Source of the DNA: Anseranas semipalmata | Taxonomy: Eukaryota > Chordata > Aves > Anseriformes > Anseranatidae | Direction of reading: 5' to 3' | NCBI GenBank assembly: GCA_013399115.1 | Contig: VXAA01001406.1 | Coordinates: forward strand, 256,525 to 320,524 | Length of the DNA stretch: 64,000 nt | Part shown: positions 14,601 through 25,428 of the stretch, piece by piece | Numbering within the stretch: position 1 is the stretch's first letter | How the letters are laid out: each line of letters opens with the position of its first letter | The notes under the pieces: model-generated | What the model saw: only the letters and a program-made list of their open reading frames with translations | Told to the model about the DNA's origin: nothing | Databases searched by the model: none | Made by a program: the position numbers and the translations under genes

Positions 14601-17600
14601 TCATGGTGAGGATCCTGCACTCATCTCAACAAGAAGGTAACACACAGCTCACTGCCAAAGAGCAAGCACTCAGCCTGCAGCATGCCCACCGCTTCTGCGT
14701 CTGGGATTGAGGCACGTCGCATACTTACAGGAGGTCTTTGAGAGCCTTCAGCAGTAACCCTCTGGCTAAGTATTTCCTTCTTAAATCTTGTTATCAAACA
14801 TCCAGGTAACATGATTAACTGTGAGGATCACTGTGATTGTCATAACCTGATATGGGGATCACCGAATAATCACGAAAATCAAAACCACTTGAATAAACTG
14901 TCACTCCCAGGAGAAATGTCAAGCTGATTACTGACAGGAAGAAAGAGCTACTGATGTGACCCTTAAAGTGGAGGATTCTTAGAAGGTGAAGATGATACTG
15001 ACTTTTTTTTTTTTTAAAAGACCGTTTTATTACAATATTCAGAATCAACCTCTGATGCACAGCAAGAATGACAGGAAATTGAAGATTGATTTTTCTGAGA
15101 ACACTAGAAGTGATGGAGCTTACAGATGTGCCCATATAGGTAGATTTGTGAAGGAAATCCAAAGATGGCTATTAATACACAAAAATTACTTCTGGCACAG
15201 CAAGTTATTGGATTGCAAACTCCTGGAAGCTCAGAGAGGATTCAGGGAAATATCAGTGCATATTTGCCCTAATTTAATAGGCTTCTCTAGACTTCTGCTT
15301 TTGGTTAGTGCTTTTTCACAAAAAATAAAAGTGGTTTATCATTTTTGATAGAATACATACAATAAACCCAGCTAATAAATGGTTGTGTAGAATAGCTGAA
15401 TTCTCCCCGCTTTTCCCATTGAAAAAGCACTGATACGTCTCTGCTGATGATTAAAAAAAAAAGAAACCCCTCCTCCCCCCAAAGCAGAAGTATTGGCCTG
15501 TGGGTGCAAGACTTATTAAAGAAGAACTGAAACATATACATTAGGTCACATCCGCATGGCCCCTTTAGCTTTGAGAACCAGAGATATTTTCTGCTTTGCT
15601 TTACCTTGATTCTGGGGAGAAATCCTAAGGGTTTTTCTTTTTCTCTTAATTAGGCTAATCATTTATATGATGTCTTCTCTAAAATCTGATGCATTACAAA
15701 GTACCTAGTAGAAGTAGGGCTTTAGAAGTAGGGCTTCAAATACAGTTTTTCAAAAGTGGAATCTGCCTGATCTAATAAGCAACTCGATATCACCAATTGC
15801 TTGAACACAATCTTGAACTTGGGGAGTTTGGGCTTGATATTTTAGGAACTTGAAAGGTCATTGTGTGTAACTGAGAGAAGTATAGGAAGGAAGCAGTGGG
15901 TGGCTAAAAGTCAGAAAAAAACAACCCAGAACGCAGTTCTACTTTGGTTTCCACTGACAGACAAGCTACACAACATCTGAAAGTAACTTTATTTCTCTGC
16001 ACTTATTTTCCCCCTCCTAAAGTAATCATAACGACTTATGGGTCACAGGGTCTACTGCAAATATTTAGCTGACAGATCTTGTATCATTTTAGACCTCACA
16101 CAGAAGTTTCTATGGAAGCTATTGTAATTGCTATAGGATTTATAAATGAGGATATTTTAGATTCTTAGGGCTTCATGAGTCAATGAAACTTCGGAGGCTG
16201 CCACATTTTCTCATGAACTAGGCTGCTCTGTTTCTTGATAGTACCATGCAAAGCCTACTTGCACGGTCAAGTCTTGTCATAGCTGGTGATTAGAAAAAGA
16301 TGGCATGACTTCCATCCAAAGTAAACGTTTAGATGTAGATGTCTGTCCGATTACCTTTGTGACAAAAACACACTTCAGGATACTTACATTCAGCCTCCAA
16401 CTTGGTTTTGCTCAACCATAAACACTGAAGTCTTTACTTAGGAACATCACGAAGGGTGCACTTGCAAGCATTAGTTTATGTTAGATCATCATACCCCAGT
16501 ACAAATCAAAGCCTAGTTTTGTGAGTCCTTCTGCAGGGAATTCCCTCCTTTAATTCAAGCTCACTGGTAACTCCATGAGGATGCTGTGGATTTCTGCTGA
16601 CTCCCTTGTCTAAGATGTCTCAGACTTATCAAACTTATTTTAGGATGGCGATAACCTTTCCTTCTCTCTACTGATGATTACAATGATCATTGCTGGTTCT
16701 TCCTCCTACAGCATCCAAACACAACAGTGTCCCAATTTCCTTATTGCAGTTAAAGAAACAAATAAAAAAATAAATATAAAATCGCTGCTTCATCCTGACT
16801 ACCTTTCAGCCCTTTACAGATCTGGGGCTGTACTTTCACAAATGACTGACAATGAATGCCTCGCTCCTCCTGTAAAACCATTCCACACAGCTTTACCCCA
16901 ACAAACCCAATGTAGCTACAGTCATACCAGCAAAAATTAAACTACCTGTTTGAATTACAATTCTGAAAGAGCTCTTTTACTCTTAAAAGAAAAAAAAATA
17001 AGAAAAAAAGTGAGGAATGAGGTAGCCTATTTAAGTATCTCCAGCAGCTTAACGTGCACGGCCTATGGAGGTCACTTCTTTTTCGAGACTTCTGAGTTAC
17101 ATCTTTTCCTTCCCCAGAAAAATGTAGGTTTATTCTTTTTCCATTTGCTGTGGAGTCACTCTCACCTTCAGCCATATCTTAAGTTTTTCTCATTCACCGT
17201 GCATGCTGTGTTATCAGTTCAGGGCAACTCCCAGCCTTCTCAGCTTATACACTTCCTCTTTTCTAAAACCTTCTTATCACATGTGGGCCTCTCCACCACC
17301 AGCTCGTGGCTGCAGCATAGCTTCTGAACAGCAAGTGCTGTAAAAGGGAGAAACATTATTTACTCTGACCTCCTTAACGCCAACTGAAAATTTCATCCTT
17401 CACCTCTGAGCTGATTCAGGTGACGGGTACAGCTTTCAAAAAAGGCACTTAAAATCAGCAATAAGGAATGAATGCATTGGTATATGTGAGCTTAGGCACT
17501 ACCTTCCTTGCAATCTTTACCTTCTCCTGAACATGATGCTTCTCTTTCTTTCTATAACCTTTACAGCAAAAAATAAAGTTTATATAAATGATTAATCAGA

Positions 17601-20600
17601 CTGATTCTAATCTACCTGCTACNCCCCTCCTACCCCCCCAATCCCCCCCCCCCCCCCATCATAATAGCAAGATATAAAGTGACACAGGGGAACATGAAGC
17701 CATGGAAGATCATGACCATTCCAAGGATATCCACAAGAGTTCCCAACTCTTCTGGACCATACTCAAAATTTGCCTCTTATTTGTGGACAATGACTTTTTA
17801 CTGGAGGAAAGTATCATGGAAAGAATCGTGCAAATGATCCTTTTATAAGCTACAGTTCCAGTCACTGCTGTTGTCCTTGTGCTTCTGAACTGTGGCATTT
17901 TGGCCAGAGTTCACAGTAAACTTGAGATACCTTCACAGGCAACAGCAGCATTTCCTAATTGTATTTGGAAGCAGTTCTCCATGGAGGCATAAAAGCATGA
18001 GAAGGGACTGGAGCAAGAAACTTCACTCAAGTTTAGTTGAAGCTTACACATTCATGTAAAAATCAGCTTCTCTGGGGAGTATATGGCCTCCTCAATATTA
18101 TTTGCATAATTCAGACACTTCCTCACCTTCACAATCTATCCATGAGGGAAAGGAGGCGTTTCCAAGGCACTAAACTACCATCTAGATTAATGACAAAATA
18201 TAAACTCACAAACTTTGTGCCCTAGAAATTGTGTAATGTTTATATATAAACTCATTTACATTTCACAGAATACCAACTGTAATCAGAAGAAAATATTAAT
18301 GTTAACCTTGGTCTCAGATTGTGAGGACAAGGGTCAATTAACTTCAAAATAATTAAAAAAGATTACGGATTACATGATTCCCAGCTATGAGCTCTGATCC
18401 CCCGTCCTTGCCTGGAGTGGAAGCTTACTTGAATTCTGACCAAAAGAAGAGCAGGCACGAGATTCATTATGGATGCTAGATTACAGACCCCAGCTGTTTT
18501 CTCAACTTCACATTATTTGAATAACCTGAGACCTATCAAATAACTAGCCCCTTCAAAACAAACAAACAAAACAACACAACAACAAAAATCCACCAAATAC
18601 ACACACACTTGCTAATATAATTGGTGCTAGTTCCTCTGAACTAAATGAACTGTACCAGCAAAAGCACTTTTACTGTTGGTGCTGGGTCTGCACTAAGGTT
18701 TCTAGAACTCATATAGACTTACTCTTCAACAGGGAAGGATCAAGAGATGTAGTAAAGTACAACAGTGCTACAATCAATGTTACCCTGAACCATTAACGCT
18801 TTTTCTGAAAATTAAGATTTTATATCTAAGACAACTTTGTGGCATGATTCAAGGGCCAAAGCATTGCTAAATTCGTATTGCCTCCCAAACGCAAAGATAC
18901 AAGTGACTCAAGAGCTGGGCTGTAACAGAACTAAACAGCGCCTGGTGCAAGGAACTGCCTGTGTAACCCACCAGACAGAGCACAGCAGGTTGCATTACAT
19001 CATCTGTGTAAAACTGAGTTCTTTCTCTAGTTGTTATTTTTCCTTTTAGTTGCTTTAACAAGAACGGGGATGGAGTATCATGAACAAGTATCTGTAAGAG
19101 TAACTTGCATCTTTGAACAGCTGACAGGATACAACATCTCTCATAGGCACCCCCAGTATTGAGATGTCCGCTGCCAGGCATCTCAAAGCCACCTTTTTAA
19201 ATGCAGGTACTTGACACTACATCATTGCCCAGAAGACCTAAGAGCAAGTCAACTCACCAGAAACAACGGTCATCAGTAGGTCTTCTCCTTACCTTCCAAG
19301 AAGTCCAGCAATGTACTGCTAGCTTATTGCCTGTCCTGCCTTATAGAATAATTTCCTACATAATTTCCTAACTCCTGTCAAAGGTTAGCAGATAACGTAA
19401 GCACTGAACGCGCAACGTGTGTGCTCTTGGTAACGGTGGAATAATTGCTGGAGGTGACTTATTGAGACTACAGGTATGTCCACATCTTAAGAGGAGGTAG
19501 GCACTGAGGAGACCCCCAGGGCAAGATGCAGCAGATATGCAAGGGATCTGTTCCGTGGTAGTCCCCTTGGCAACATGACCTGCAACCTCAGATGTTGGCA
19601 ACACCAGGGGAGCCTGGTGTGCTGACCCTAAGAGAAATAGCACAGAGGGTGGAGTGGAGCAGAGACACTGTGGCTAGGCTCTGTGGTATCACTGCAGGGA
19701 TAGGGAACTTGATGGTACTACGGAACTGATAATCTGCATAGCCAGCCCTGAGCCAAACTGATAAACCACACAGCTAGCCCTGAGCTGAACTGTTAAACTG
19801 CATAGCCAGCCCTGGACTGGCAGTTTTCCATTTTTTTGTCAAAATCATGTCCTTTGGGTGAACTTTGCTCATTATAATGCCAAAACACACCTCCATCCCA
19901 AAGGCTACCCACCTCCAAGGTGCGACCACCCCTCACCGAGCATGCACTCTGAATTTCTCTAAGCCTATACCTTTAAGACAAAAGCAAGAAAATTTTATGC
20001 CAATCATAATGAAGGTACATATGACTAGAGTCACTCAAGCTCCACTTAAAAGTAAGAAAATAGTATAAAAATGGCTCAAGAGAAGAAGAACATTAGGGAA
20101 GATACTATCGCAGACAAGTCAGGAGGACATCACTGACTTCTGCAATCAGCTAACGGGCTGAACCTCTCTCCCACCCATAGGGACACCTGTTGGGTGAGAT
20201 TCAAACCCTCGGTTATACCAAGTGCTTCCCTGGGAAACCTAACAGTCGCTAGGGAGTTGTTTCGTAAGTTAGCTTTTTTGCAGTTGGTTGTGTTAGACAT
20301 TCTTGGTATTCGCATGAAGAACTTGTAATCCTGTTGCTTCAATAAACTGCACCAGTCAAGAATTGAAGGTGTATCGTGCTATTTGTGCAGCCGTGATTGT
20401 GATAATTCAACAGATGGAATGCGACTGGACTTATAGTGCTGAATTGAGCATCACCCAGAATCTAAGCCCAGCCGCCCCAAGGCCCTCTGATATCCAAGGA
20501 CAAACTGGAATGCAAGAGGGTTTAGTTCCTGCCAGACGTCTTTACCTTTTAATGCAACAGTAACATATCTACAGCTCTTTTTAATTAACAGTTAATTTCT

Positions 20601-23600
20601 TTCTCAGATATGGGTCTGGGGAAAAGTGTACTGGCTACAACTTAACCAAAGCAGTAATACATTTTGATAAGAAGGAAATTAGAAAGAGCAATTACAGGGG
20701 ATCAACCCTGCATCACCTGTGACAAGCCAATGGACATTTTGACTAAAGTGGCTCCTATACAAATATCACTGCTCCACAACACTAAGACCAACGCCATACC
20801 ATGAAGTCCCTTACCACTAACCGGTGATCACCCCCTAATAGTCAACCGCTGCAAGATGACTTTAGTAAACTGCACTTGCAGGGTTGTATTTCCTGACAGC
20901 TGGCACAAGTCGCTGCTTGTTCAATGTCAGTGCAAGCCAAAGTATTGATGAGGATCTTTCAGTCACGTGGGAGCTAGCTGCTCTTGTAATCGCAAACCTC
21001 ATGTGGCTCTAGTGTTGACTCTGGAGATAACAGTATCTAGGTCCACCTGCAGGCTTTTAGTTTATGGCCTGCCCTTTAGAATTAGGTCCTTTCCACTACA
21101 CCTTCAATCTTGCTAGACAAAAGAGTATTTTTGTTTAGCTCACCTTTGATTTTCTCCTTCCTAATTTATGTGAACAACATGGCTTAAGTAGCACTTTGCA
21201 TCTACAATAATAGAAAGTGGACAGAATAATACAGGAAATACAGGAAACAGCTGTATTAGGTTATAGGGTAATAGAAAAAAGGTTACGGAAAAAAGAAAGG
21301 ACAGCATGCAAAGGATATCCCGGTAACAGCCCAACACAGCAAACGCAGTGCTGCAGGTCTGGCCATATGCACAATCTTCCGACTACAGAGTTGCTGAAAA
21401 GCACAGCAACCATAGCTACACCGGTGCTGTAACCACTGACAATGCTGCGGGAAGAAGAGCGCGCTTGGAGAAGAGCTCAGCTGCAGCAGAGCTATGTATA
21501 CTCCTCCTAGGCTGTAAAACAGAGACTTACACCCAAAAGTGCATCAAGCTGGGTAGCGTGTCTAGGACCTCTCGCCCACAAAGGCTGGAGTGTGTCTCAG
21601 CTCCAAGAGATGTGACAATACAGAAAGTACCTTCTTTGTGTGCGGCCTCACTCGCCACTTCTGGAAGGGTTCTCAAATCTGGAATTAACACCATTTTTAC
21701 CTGGACTGAGGCTTTTAGGTACCTTTTTTCCCCAGTGGAGTCTAGCTACTGTTCTTCACTGTACTGAGGGTTTATAATCTGAAATCTGCTTTACTGCATC
21801 TGTTTCCATGTTCTGCAAACTGTATGTGACCTCACATTTTACCACATGAAGACCACCACCATATTTATGATAACAAGGCAGATATTGCCCACTTTGCGTG
21901 TTGCCTAATAGCTCTTGAGGAACTGTTCACTCTTGTTTTTGGTGAACAAGTGTTCATATCACAGACCTTGCTTAGTGTAAGAAAAGTGGCCTAGGGTTAG
22001 ATAGGTCAAACCCAAACATATGTTTTCCCTGAACAGATGTTACTGGGTGCACAGCAGAGGGACATGAGGCTGGAGTCCCCTCTGTTGTCCCTTATGCTGT
22101 CCTTATTCTAGGCATAAATAAGGAAAGCCAAGAAAAATGCACATCAGTCTTCCCCATACGCGCACACGTATTTATGTATGTACATAGTAACACACATGCA
22201 TGCATTTTTTGTGAGGTTATACATAAAGCGTTTGCACATGCTACCCTCAGTTATTTAGAAAATGCAGAACTGCAGAATCCTGCAGGGGAGGAGCCAGCCA
22301 GAAAAAACAGCTGTGGGAAGCAGGGACCCACCACTACAGAGGTCACACACTGTTCTAACGCTTTCTCCTCTGCTGTTCAGTTTTTGTTGTTGGTCTGCTA
22401 TCTCCAGCTCCTTCTGTCTTTTGTTTTGCTAATTACAAAATTGCTTCTGACCCAGAAAGATCTGAGCCACAGAAACCACAGGACAAGAATTCGCTTGTCT
22501 AGCTACCATGGCTTGGTCCGTTTGCCTTTCCTCCTGTCCATCCTCACACCACGCTCTCCTGCAAGCTGCTCCAAGCAGGAGCTCTATATTGCTCTCCATC
22601 TGTGCAAGGGCTGGATGAGTGGATCTCCAGTTGCGTCTGGTAACTAGGAACTAAGTGATAAACAGGTTGTAAAATGATGTTTGCACATTGCTTTAGCAAA
22701 CTGGGATTTCATTCGATATTGGCCCCTGTACACTTTAAAATAAACATAGAGTTTAGAATTATCTAGGATGGAAAGCTATAAGAAAATAATGAGGAGCTGC
22801 CAGTAATGTCAAAGCAATTAAAATTCACTCGCTGCTTTATGTTTTCACACTCTTTATATATCTTTCTTATTTGCAAATAATCAGCTGTGTATCTAGAATA
22901 CAAATTTGTTTTCTGAAGAGGGTTAGCGATGACATTGCCTGATAAACCCCATATTAAGCTATTTACTGCACAGGAAAAAATGATTTTTTTTTTTTTTTTT
23001 TGAGTACACTTGCAGTAAATGAGCAATGCCATATAGGAAATTAGAAAAGAGCATAGGAAAGAAGCAGTCAAGTGGATTATCTGTTTAAGATAATTTCTCA
23101 CTGTGAAAGTTACCAAAAATAACACACTATTCAAACAGACTATGGCTTCTCAAAGCACAAATGCACGCACAGATACTCAATAAAATGAAACAAAACTTCC
23201 TTTTAACGTCCTCATCCAGGGCTTACTCAGGTCACAATTAAATACTCACATAGCACATTAAAGAAGTAGCTGGTCTAAAGGGATTTGGGTGGCTGCCCTG
23301 TTCTCTTGCCTACTAGACAGTACAAAGAACTAGTAGAGATCGTCCTGCAGTAAAGCAAACCATCAGAATGACAATGGAAAGACCTTTCTACCTACTCAGT
23401 CAAGACTGTTCTCTCCACCACCATCACCTCATTACTGTCATTCACCAAGGGAAACCCCTTGTGGCCCCTGGGCAAGGGCCGTGCTCGCTGCTCCATGGGC
23501 CAGCGCTGAACGAAACTCAGCTGAGAGTTGCCTTCACGGAATACCAGGCTGCTCTGCTCCGGTGCACTTCTCACATCTCCCAGATGAATTATTTCAGAAG

Positions 23601-24529
23601 GCTACTCATACAGCATCAGCTATATAGCCCCCCCTCAGCTGGGGCTGTACACATCACACAATATAAATAGTAAGAGTAAATACCATAGTAGCTTTCAAGG
23701 GACCAAATTTGTATCGCATCTCCACTCTACTGACTGCCTTAAAGAATTTACCATCTAGAAAGTCAAGGGATGAGAGCCTGACATAGGTTATCAGCACAAT
23801 TTTGTGTTACTAGAACTCCTGACGAGATTATCTATTTGATGGGTTTCTGTTGTTTTTTGTTTCTCTCTGCTGGGGAAAAAAAAAAAAAAAAAAGGGTGGA
23901 AATACATATCTTTTAGATCCTTTGAGCTCTGATGTCCAGCTACTATGCTTCCAGCCACCACCAAACACTGCTTGCCCCCCGCTCCCCCAACTTTTATTTT
24001 TCAATGCCTATTTGAGGTAGACAGAGACCAAAACAAGCGGCATGTAACCAACTACCAGCACCTACAGAACTATAATGGTTTGGGTAAATATTTAAGTCAC
24101 TTCAATATTATAGATTTTTCTTTTTTCAAACAAAGACTGAGTGCAAAGGCTGCAAAAACCATTTATCCCATTTTGCTCATTTTTATATCATAAAATGTAG
24201 CCACTTGTACTTCAGCGAGATTGCATTTGGTCCAGCTTTATATTTTGCAACCACCCAACAAATATCCTCAGAAACTTTTTTTAAGGGTACATCTGAGCTG
24301 CGTTATCAGGACTTTTTCATTTCCCTTCACCAGGTAGAAAACTGAGGAGAAAAAAAAAGTTTGATACTAATATTAAAACCAATCCAACTTACCACACCAA
24401 AGCCTTCCCGTTAGAACCCACCCCTTGTAAGATACCACTGGTATAACTCAATAAACCCAACAGCGAGCCCGAAGCCCCTGCAGCCAGCGCCAGGCCCTCA
24501 CCCGCAGCGGGACGTCCCGCCACAACCCG
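2480..24529 (-). CDS. KCNK17: KCNK17 (TALK-2) two-pore-domain K+ channel, partial gene (exons 1-4, split by introns)
   Basis: This is a plasma-membrane K2P background potassium channel of the alkaline-activated TALK group. Seen: exons 2 (11982-12096), 3 (3178-3344) and 4 (2480-2648) encode pore 1 with TTIGYGN, membrane segment 2, membrane segment 3 and pore 2 with TIGFGD. The phases run 0-1-0-1 and the exon lengths 115/167/169 nearly equal those of KCNK16 next door. Stretches such as NTTS-GRW, PSTAAGR and [14 protein letters not shown] resemble human TALK-2 more than TALK-1, which decides the paralogue, and its position beyond KCNK16 relative to KIF6 agrees with human gene order. Exon 1 is mostly inside the assembly gap (see 24502-24529). 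The exon with membrane segment 4 and the cytosolic tail was not found in 1-2479 and is probably outside the window. Intron 1 would be about 12.4 kb and intron 2 is 8.6 kb. Confidence 0.9.
3178..3344 (-). CDS. KCNK17: KCNK17 exon 3: end of pore 1 filter and membrane segment 2
   Basis: The exon is 167 nt, bordered by GTCCAG|GC and GGAAG|GTAAGC. It completes the split glycine of GYGN and continues [13 protein letters not shown], a membrane helix with [14 protein letters not shown], and a cytosolic linker rich in His and Glu. Its length is identical to KCNK16 exon 3. The small intron to exon 4 is 529 bases. Confidence 0.93.
6577..6607. repeat. (AAAAC)n microsatellite
   Basis: About five and a half tandem copies of AAAAC, probably derived from a poly-A tail. 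It is within KCNK17 intron 2. Confidence 0.9.
8224..8240. repeat. C-rich tract (G-rich on the KCNK17 transcript strand)
   Basis: Two C runs separated by a single A: eight C, A, then seven C. On the minus strand, the sense of KCNK17, this is two long G runs within intron 2. Confidence 0.85.
9353..9424. repeat. Diverged 36-bp tandem duplication
   Basis: Two adjacent units begin GTTAGTGGGGAAAG and GTTAACGGGGAAAG at 9353 and 9389. They share the pattern GGGGAAAG-AGCTAA-TCCCT with a few substitutions. No known element was recognised. Confidence 0.7.
11391..11417. other. C homopolymer adjoining a short assembly gap
   Basis: The sequence ends in a run of C (11391-11400) and then 17 N (11401-11417). 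Polymerase or base-calling failure on a longer C run is the likely cause. It is in KCNK17 intron 2. Confidence 0.9.
11604..11692 (+). mobile_element. CR1 LINE 3'-end fragment
   Basis: The stretch carries the diagnostic end of avian CR1 elements: a block like CCAGGTGACCTCCAGAGG, then TCCCTGCCAACCTCAACC, then a terminal ATTCCGTGAT octamer-type repeat. It is a truncated copy of about 90 bases, as most CR1 copies are, in plus orientation in KCNK17 intron 2. Confidence 0.85.
11982..12096 (-). CDS. KCNK17: KCNK17 exon 2: extracellular cap and pore helix 1
   Basis: The exon is 115 nt, bordered by TTTGCAG|GG and ATTG|GTAAGA. It encodes the second cap-helix end (GIIEAYRSG), an NTTS N-glycosylation sequon, [12 protein letters not shown] and AITTIG. 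The last glycine codon is split with exon 3 to give GYGN. Human TALK-2 has the same NTTS and GRW landmarks, from family knowledge. Confidence 0.93.
13580..13640. repeat. Poly-A followed by (CAAA)n-type repeat
   Basis: Nineteen A residues are followed by CAAAA and CAAA units. It is probably the decayed tail of a retroposed sequence, but no recognisable body was seen beside it. Confidence 0.85.
17622..17658. repeat. C-rich tract with one undetermined base
   Basis: An N followed by CCCC, CCCCCCC and a run of about fifteen C, separated by a few other bases. The minus strand has at least three G runs, so a G-quadruplex is possible. It lies in putative KCNK17 intron 1. Confidence 0.85.
18555..18588. 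repeat. (AAAC)n / (AAC)n simple repeat
   Basis: AAAC and AAC units over about 34 bases. No adjacent element was recognised. Confidence 0.8.
19725..19820. repeat. 32-bp tandem repeat, three copies
   Basis: Units start at 19725, 19757 and 19789 with exact 32-base spacing. Each contains ACTGATAA or ACTGTTAA, then GCATAGCCAGCCCTGA or a close variant (CACAGCTAGCCCTGA). Its place upstream of the TATA box of the probable LTR is where retroviral enhancer repeats sit. Confidence 0.9.
20064..20070 (+). promoter_or_regulatory. TATA box of probable LTR
   Basis: TATAAAA, located 277 bases before AATAAA, consistent with the U3/R border of an LTR promoter. Confidence 0.5.
20341..20346 (+). promoter_or_regulatory. 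Polyadenylation signal of probable LTR
   Basis: AATAAA followed by CTGCACCAG, with about 65 bases to the proposed LTR end, as expected for the end of R and U5. Confidence 0.5.
22984..23001. repeat. Poly-T run
   Basis: Eighteen consecutive T. No recognisable retroposon body was seen on either side. Confidence 0.9.
23876..23893. repeat. Poly-A run
   Basis: Eighteen consecutive A after GGGG. No retroposon body was recognised. Confidence 0.9.
24502..24529 (-). CDS. KCNK17: Probable 3' end of KCNK17 exon 1, rest in assembly gap
   Basis: Next to the gap the minus strand is open and ends CTGCGG|GTGAGG, a strong donor in the phase (0) that exon 2 needs. The nine codons read GLWRDVPLR. Against human TALK-2, where exon 1 seems to end in LDSLIR, the Asp five residues before the junction and the final Arg coincide. 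The CpG-rich setting fits a first exon, and a gap of 298 N would leave room for about 240 coding bases. The match is short and no start codon is visible, so this is an inference. An exon 1 elsewhere in 12.1-24.5 kb was looked for and not seen. Confidence 0.5.
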
Positions 24530-24827
24530 NNNNNNNNNNNNNNNNNNNNNNNNNNNNNNNNNNNNNNNNNNNNNNNNNNNNNNNNNNNNNNNNNNNNNNN
24601 NNNNNNNNNNNNNNNNNNNNNNNNNNNNNNNNNNNNNNNNNNNNNNNNNNNNNNNNNNNNNNNNNNNNNNNNNNNNNNNNNNNNNNNNNNNNNNNNNNNN
24701 NNNNNNNNNNNNNNNNNNNNNNNNNNNNNNNNNNNNNNNNNNNNNNNNNNNNNNNNNNNNNNNNNNNNNNNNNNNNNNNNNNNNNNNNNNNNNNNNNNNN
24801 NNNNNNNNNNNNNNNNNNNNNNNNNNN
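24530..24827. other. Assembly gap (298 N)
   Basis: Undetermined bases flanked on both sides by CpG-rich sequence. They likely hide the start codon, cap-domain helix 1 and membrane segment 1 of KCNK17. Confidence 0.95.
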
Positions 24828-25013
24828 GCGGGCCGCGACACCGGCGGCTTGTGCTCCTCCGTCGGCCCCGCCGCTACGTGTGTTTAAAAGGCAGCGAAGG
24901 GATGTCTCTGATAAGGACTCGTCCATATGGGCAGCTGGAAATGCAGCGGCACGGCTCGGGTTTGGAAGTGAACGGGAGGGGAAGGGTTAGCGGAAGGGCT
25001 GCCAGGTTAAAGG

Positions 25014-25066
25014 TTGGACCAGATGCTCTTAGAGGTCTTTTCCAACCTAAATGATTCTGTGGTTCG
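25014..25066 (+). mobile_element. CR1 LINE 3'-end fragment
   Basis: GGACCAGATGCTCTTAGAGG, then TCTTTTCCAACCTAAATGATTCTGTGG, is the classic CR1 terminal block with one copy of the ATTCTGTG end motif. It is a short truncated copy in plus orientation. Confidence 0.85.
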
Positions 25067-25360
25067 TGAGACAGTCCCTCCACCGCTTCCCTGTGAGGGC
25101 CTTCCTCCAGGCAGCTCCCGAGACCCGTTCGATCCCTTGTTTTCCTGGGCAGGACGACATCAGGCGTGCTGCTCGGTTCTCTTGCAGAAACCAACAACCA
25201 GCCAAATCCCTCTGCGTGTATAAAAGCTTTGTAATTTTCCTATTTTGTTGCAGAATATGAGCTAAAGGGGAATAAAAGCACTAAATTTCAGAGTGGGATA
25301 CCTTGATAACACTGTCGGATGGTAAAGTCTTCTCACACTCCCTTGTGATTTTCTTTCTAG

Positions 25361-25428
25361 GGGAGTGTTTGTGCTGTTACAAAAGGAGGCAGTGTTCAAG
25401 CAGGCATTGTACCGCTGGAACAGCTCTG
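25361..25428 (+). other. Exon-like segment on the plus strand
   Basis: A 68-base segment lies between an acceptor-like TTTTCTTTCTAG and a donor-like CTCTG|GTAATG, about 0.5 kb beyond the CpG-rich region on its opposite side. It has an open frame but no recognised product. If real it might belong to a divergent, possibly non-coding transcript from the shared promoter. The evidence is only splice-site appearance. Confidence 0.15.

Larger units (their letters stand above)
19593..20412 (+). mobile_element. Probable solo LTR of an endogenous retrovirus
   Basis: The parts of an LTR appear in order over about 820 bases: a TGTTG start, a 32-bp triple tandem repeat in the U3 position (19725-19820), a TATAAAA box at 20064, an AATAAA signal at 20341 (277 bases later, a normal R length), a short U5 and an end in CAACA that mirrors the TGTTG start. 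No primer-binding site, internal region or second LTR follows, so a solo LTR is inferred. A clear target-site duplication was not found, so the outer borders are approximate. The copy is old and carries no viral gene. Confidence 0.55.
12097..24501 (-). other. KCNK17: Putative KCNK17 intron 1 (12.4 kb)
   Basis: No coding exon was recognised on either strand. Contents are A-rich simple repeats (13580-13640, 18555-18588), a C-rich tract with an N (17622-17658), a probable solo LTR (19593-20412) and homopolymers at 22984-23001 (T) and 23876-23893 (A). Open frames of up to 157 codons (22174-22647, plus) show no family motif. Calling it an intron depends on exon 1 being at 24502. Confidence 0.55.
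24480..25010 (-). promoter_or_regulatory. CpG-rich region, probable KCNK17 promoter and first exon
   Basis: Both flanks of the 298-base gap are GC- and CpG-rich (for example GGGCCGCG, CCGGCGGC, GGCCCCGCCG at 24828-24873) in an otherwise AT-rich window. This is the usual appearance of a vertebrate CpG-island promoter, and the gap is typical of high-GC avian first exons in short-read or older assemblies. The start site and exact extent cannot be seen. Confidence 0.6.

Noticed and set aside
19368..19643. 91-codon minus-strand frame considered as KCNK17 exon 1
   Set aside because: It lacks a membrane-segment-1 pattern and the cap cysteine, and has no phase-0 donor matching exon 2.
21348..21767. 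139-codon plus-strand open frame
   Set aside because: Overlaps another open frame, and nothing in it resembles a known protein.
22174..22647. 157-codon plus-strand open frame, the longest ATG frame free of N in the window
   Set aside because: No family motif, no splice context and mixed low-grade hydrophobic content. One frame of this length is expected by chance in 64 kb read in six frames.
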